Shown piece by piece: positions 62,893-64,000 of a stretch of 64,000 bases of DNA. The notes under the pieces were generated by a model. That model was not told the origin of the DNA and searched no databases. It saw nothing but the letters and a program-made list of their open reading frames with translations. The stretch covers positions 1-64,000 of the forward strand of contig JAPPBT010000020.1 of assembly GCA_026702745.1 (NCBI GenBank), read 5' to 3'. Both the position numbers and the translations under genes were made by a program. The stretch's first letter is position 1. Each line of letters starts with the position of its first letter. The DNA comes from Gemmatimonadota bacterium (GTDB lineage Bacteria; JAAXHH01).

Positions 62893-64000
62893 ATGGACAC
62901 GCGATCCGACCAGCGAACGGACGCCGTCGAGATGGACGCTGTCGAGATGGACGCCAGGGACGGACTTGCGGGCTTCCGGCCGCGCTTTCATTTCCCGAGG
63001 GCCGGAAACGGGACGGAGGCGGTCTACCTGGTGGGCCATTCGCTCGGACTCCAGCCCATCGCCGCACGCGATTACGTGGAACGGGAACTCGACGACTGGC
63101 AGAGCCTGGGCGTCGAAGGGCATTTCAAGGGGGAGAACCCCTGGATGCCCTACCACGAAGCGCTGGCGGACCCGCTGGCCCGATTGGCCGGCGCCCTGCC
63201 CGGGGAAGTCGTCGCCATGAATACGCTCACGGTGAATCTCCACCTGATGATGGTCTCCTTCTACCGTCCGACCCCGAAGAGGTACCGCATCCTCGTCGAG
63301 GGCGCCGCCTTTCCCTCCGACCAGTACGCCGTCGCTTCCCAGGCGGCCTGGCACGGTTACGATCCCGACGAGAGCGTGATCGAACTGCATCCGCGGGAAG
63401 GGGAGGACACGATCCGCACCCGGGACATCGAGGACCTGCTCGAACGGGAGGGCGAGTCCATCGCCCTGGTTCTCCTGGGCGGGGTGAACTACCTGACCGG
63501 CCAGGCCTTCGACCTGGGCCGGATCACGGCGGTGGGCCATCGGCAAGGGTGCGTCGTGGGATTCGACCTCGCCCACGCCATGGGAAACCTGGAGCTGCGG
63601 CTGCACGACTGGGACGTGGATTTCGCCGTCTGGTGTTCCTACAAGTACCTGAACGGAGGGCCCGGCTGCGTAGGCGGGTGCTTCGTTCACGAACGGCACG
63701 GAAGGAGAGATGACCTGCCCCGGTTCGCAGGATGGTGGGGACACGAAAAGTCCACCCGGTTCCGGATGCCCTCGGCTTTCGAGGCGATCCCGGGCGCGGA
63801 AGGCTGGCAGCTGAGCAATCCGCCCATTCTCCCGCTGGCGGCCCTGCGCGCCTCGCTGGAGCTCTTCGACGAGGCGGGCATGGACCGGCTGCGCGAAAAG
63901 AGCATGAGGCTGACCGGGTACCTGGAACACCTGCTGCGGGAACGCTTCCCCGATGAACTGGCCATCATCACCCCGGCGGATCCGGAAGCGCGTGGATGCC
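62893..64000 (+). CDS. kynU: Kynureninase, 3' end missing
   Basis: 369 codons are visible; the C-terminus is beyond the window. PLP enzyme that cleaves kynurenine or 3-hydroxykynurenine to alanine and (3-hydroxy)anthranilate. Seen: VYLVGHSLGLQPIAARDYV, GVEGHFKGENPWMPYHEAL, MNTLTVNLHLMM, and WCSYKYLNGGPGCVGG, in which Lys251 forms the Schiff base. A duplicated VEMDA at residues 12-21 comes from a 15-bp DNA repeat. It follows the ACMSD gene by 3 bp; they form an operon. Tryptophan 2,3-dioxygenase and kynurenine hydroxylase are not visible. Confidence 0.92.
   Translation, partial: MDTRSDQRTDAVEMDAVEMDARDGLAGFRPRFHFPRAGNGTEAVYLVGHSLGLQPIAARDYVERELDDWQSLGVEGHFKGENPWMPYHEALADPLARLAGALPGEVVAMNTLTVNLHLMMVSFYRPTPKRYRILVEGAAFPSDQYAVASQAAWHGYDPDESVIELHPREGEDTIRTRDIEDLLEREGESIALVLLGGVNYLTGQAFDLGRITAVGHRQGCVVGFDLAHAMGNLELRLHDWDVDFAVWCSYKYLNGGPGCVGGCFVHERHGRRDDLPRFAGWWGHEKSTRFRMPSAFEAIPGAEGWQLSNPPILPLAALRASLELFDEAGMDRLREKSMRLTGYLEHLLRERFPDELAIITPADPEARGC
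62926..62955. repeat. 15-bp tandem repeat in the kynureninase N-terminus
   Basis: Two in-frame units of gccgtcgagatggac type encode the duplicated AVEMD, ahead of the conserved fold. Confidence 0.7.

Noticed and set aside
61753-63930. Antisense reading frame of 725 aa across the ACMSD and kynureninase genes
   Set aside because: Opposite strand is filled by two well-conserved enzymes with intact motifs; the long frame is a by-product of GC-rich codon usage and has no conserved domain or ribosome site.

Overview
The window is GC-rich, densely packed bacterial DNA from a Gram-negative cell. A TonB-dependent receptor, a DUF5916 barrel protein and two family 9 (heptosyltransferase-type) glycosyltransferases imply an outer membrane with an LPS-like core. 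Ribosomal protein genes rpmB/rpmG, rlmN, apt, dcd and sufE show that this is chromosome. The repertoire of four phytanoyl-CoA-dioxygenase (PhyH) proteins, two enolase-superfamily enzymes, two MocA-type oxidoreductases, three aldo/keto-reductase or 2-hydroxyacid dehydrogenases and a sulfatase resembles environmental genomes of the Latescibacterota/Poribacteria type. That assignment is inference; no rRNA gene is present to test it.

Layout. 1-3.3 kb: sugar and sugar-acid genes (PhyH fragment, L-rhamnose mutarotase, aldo/keto reductase, MocA oxidoreductase), all on the minus strand. 3.7-6.5 kb: a DUF2339 membrane protein and a 25-residue-repeat coiled-coil protein. 6.6-13.6 kb (minus): homocysteine methyltransferase/MTHFR, a Cof-type phosphatase, a PfkB-SIS fusion, dCTP deaminase, an EamA-like transporter and a DUF1326 protein. 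13.9-19.8 kb: aldo/keto reductase, SufE, then minus-strand operons M28 peptidase-DUF6702-HupE and rpmG-rpmB-moaB, and a DUF2237 protein. 19.8-26 kb (minus): a probable metal-acquisition locus (small His/Cys protein, Asp/His-rich lipoprotein, TonB receptor, DUF5916 protein). 26.2-35.1 kb (plus): a GldA/GldFG/DUF4340 ABC system, a ThDP enzyme, a PiT phosphate transporter and a CPBP protease. 35.3-42.6 kb: rlmN, two GT9 transferases, apt and a Ser/Thr kinase with a propeller sensor. 42.7-54.5 kb: a MocA/isochorismatase pair, then a plus-strand run of PhyH, enolase, P-loop, DUF523, 2-hydroxyacid dehydrogenase, ThDP and ATPase genes. 54.5-64 kb: aromatic catabolism (homoprotocatechuate-type hydrolase, aldehyde dehydrogenase and extradiol dioxygenase; amino-acid permease; sulfatase; PhyH; ACMSD-type decarboxylase; kynureninase).

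Two signals run through the window. First, short GC-rich tandem arrays, each with its own unit of 15-34 bp, sit at gene boundaries (often touching a start or stop codon) and inside inter-domain linkers. Second, several promoters close to the sigma70 consensus can be read, and one places transcription so near the ATG that the mRNA would be leaderless. Other points of interest are a 35-bp element shared by two sugar genes 10 kb apart, a probable AUA start codon in the aldehyde dehydrogenase, a PfkB-SIS fusion, and a P-loop protein lacking the Walker lysine between two enolase-family genes.
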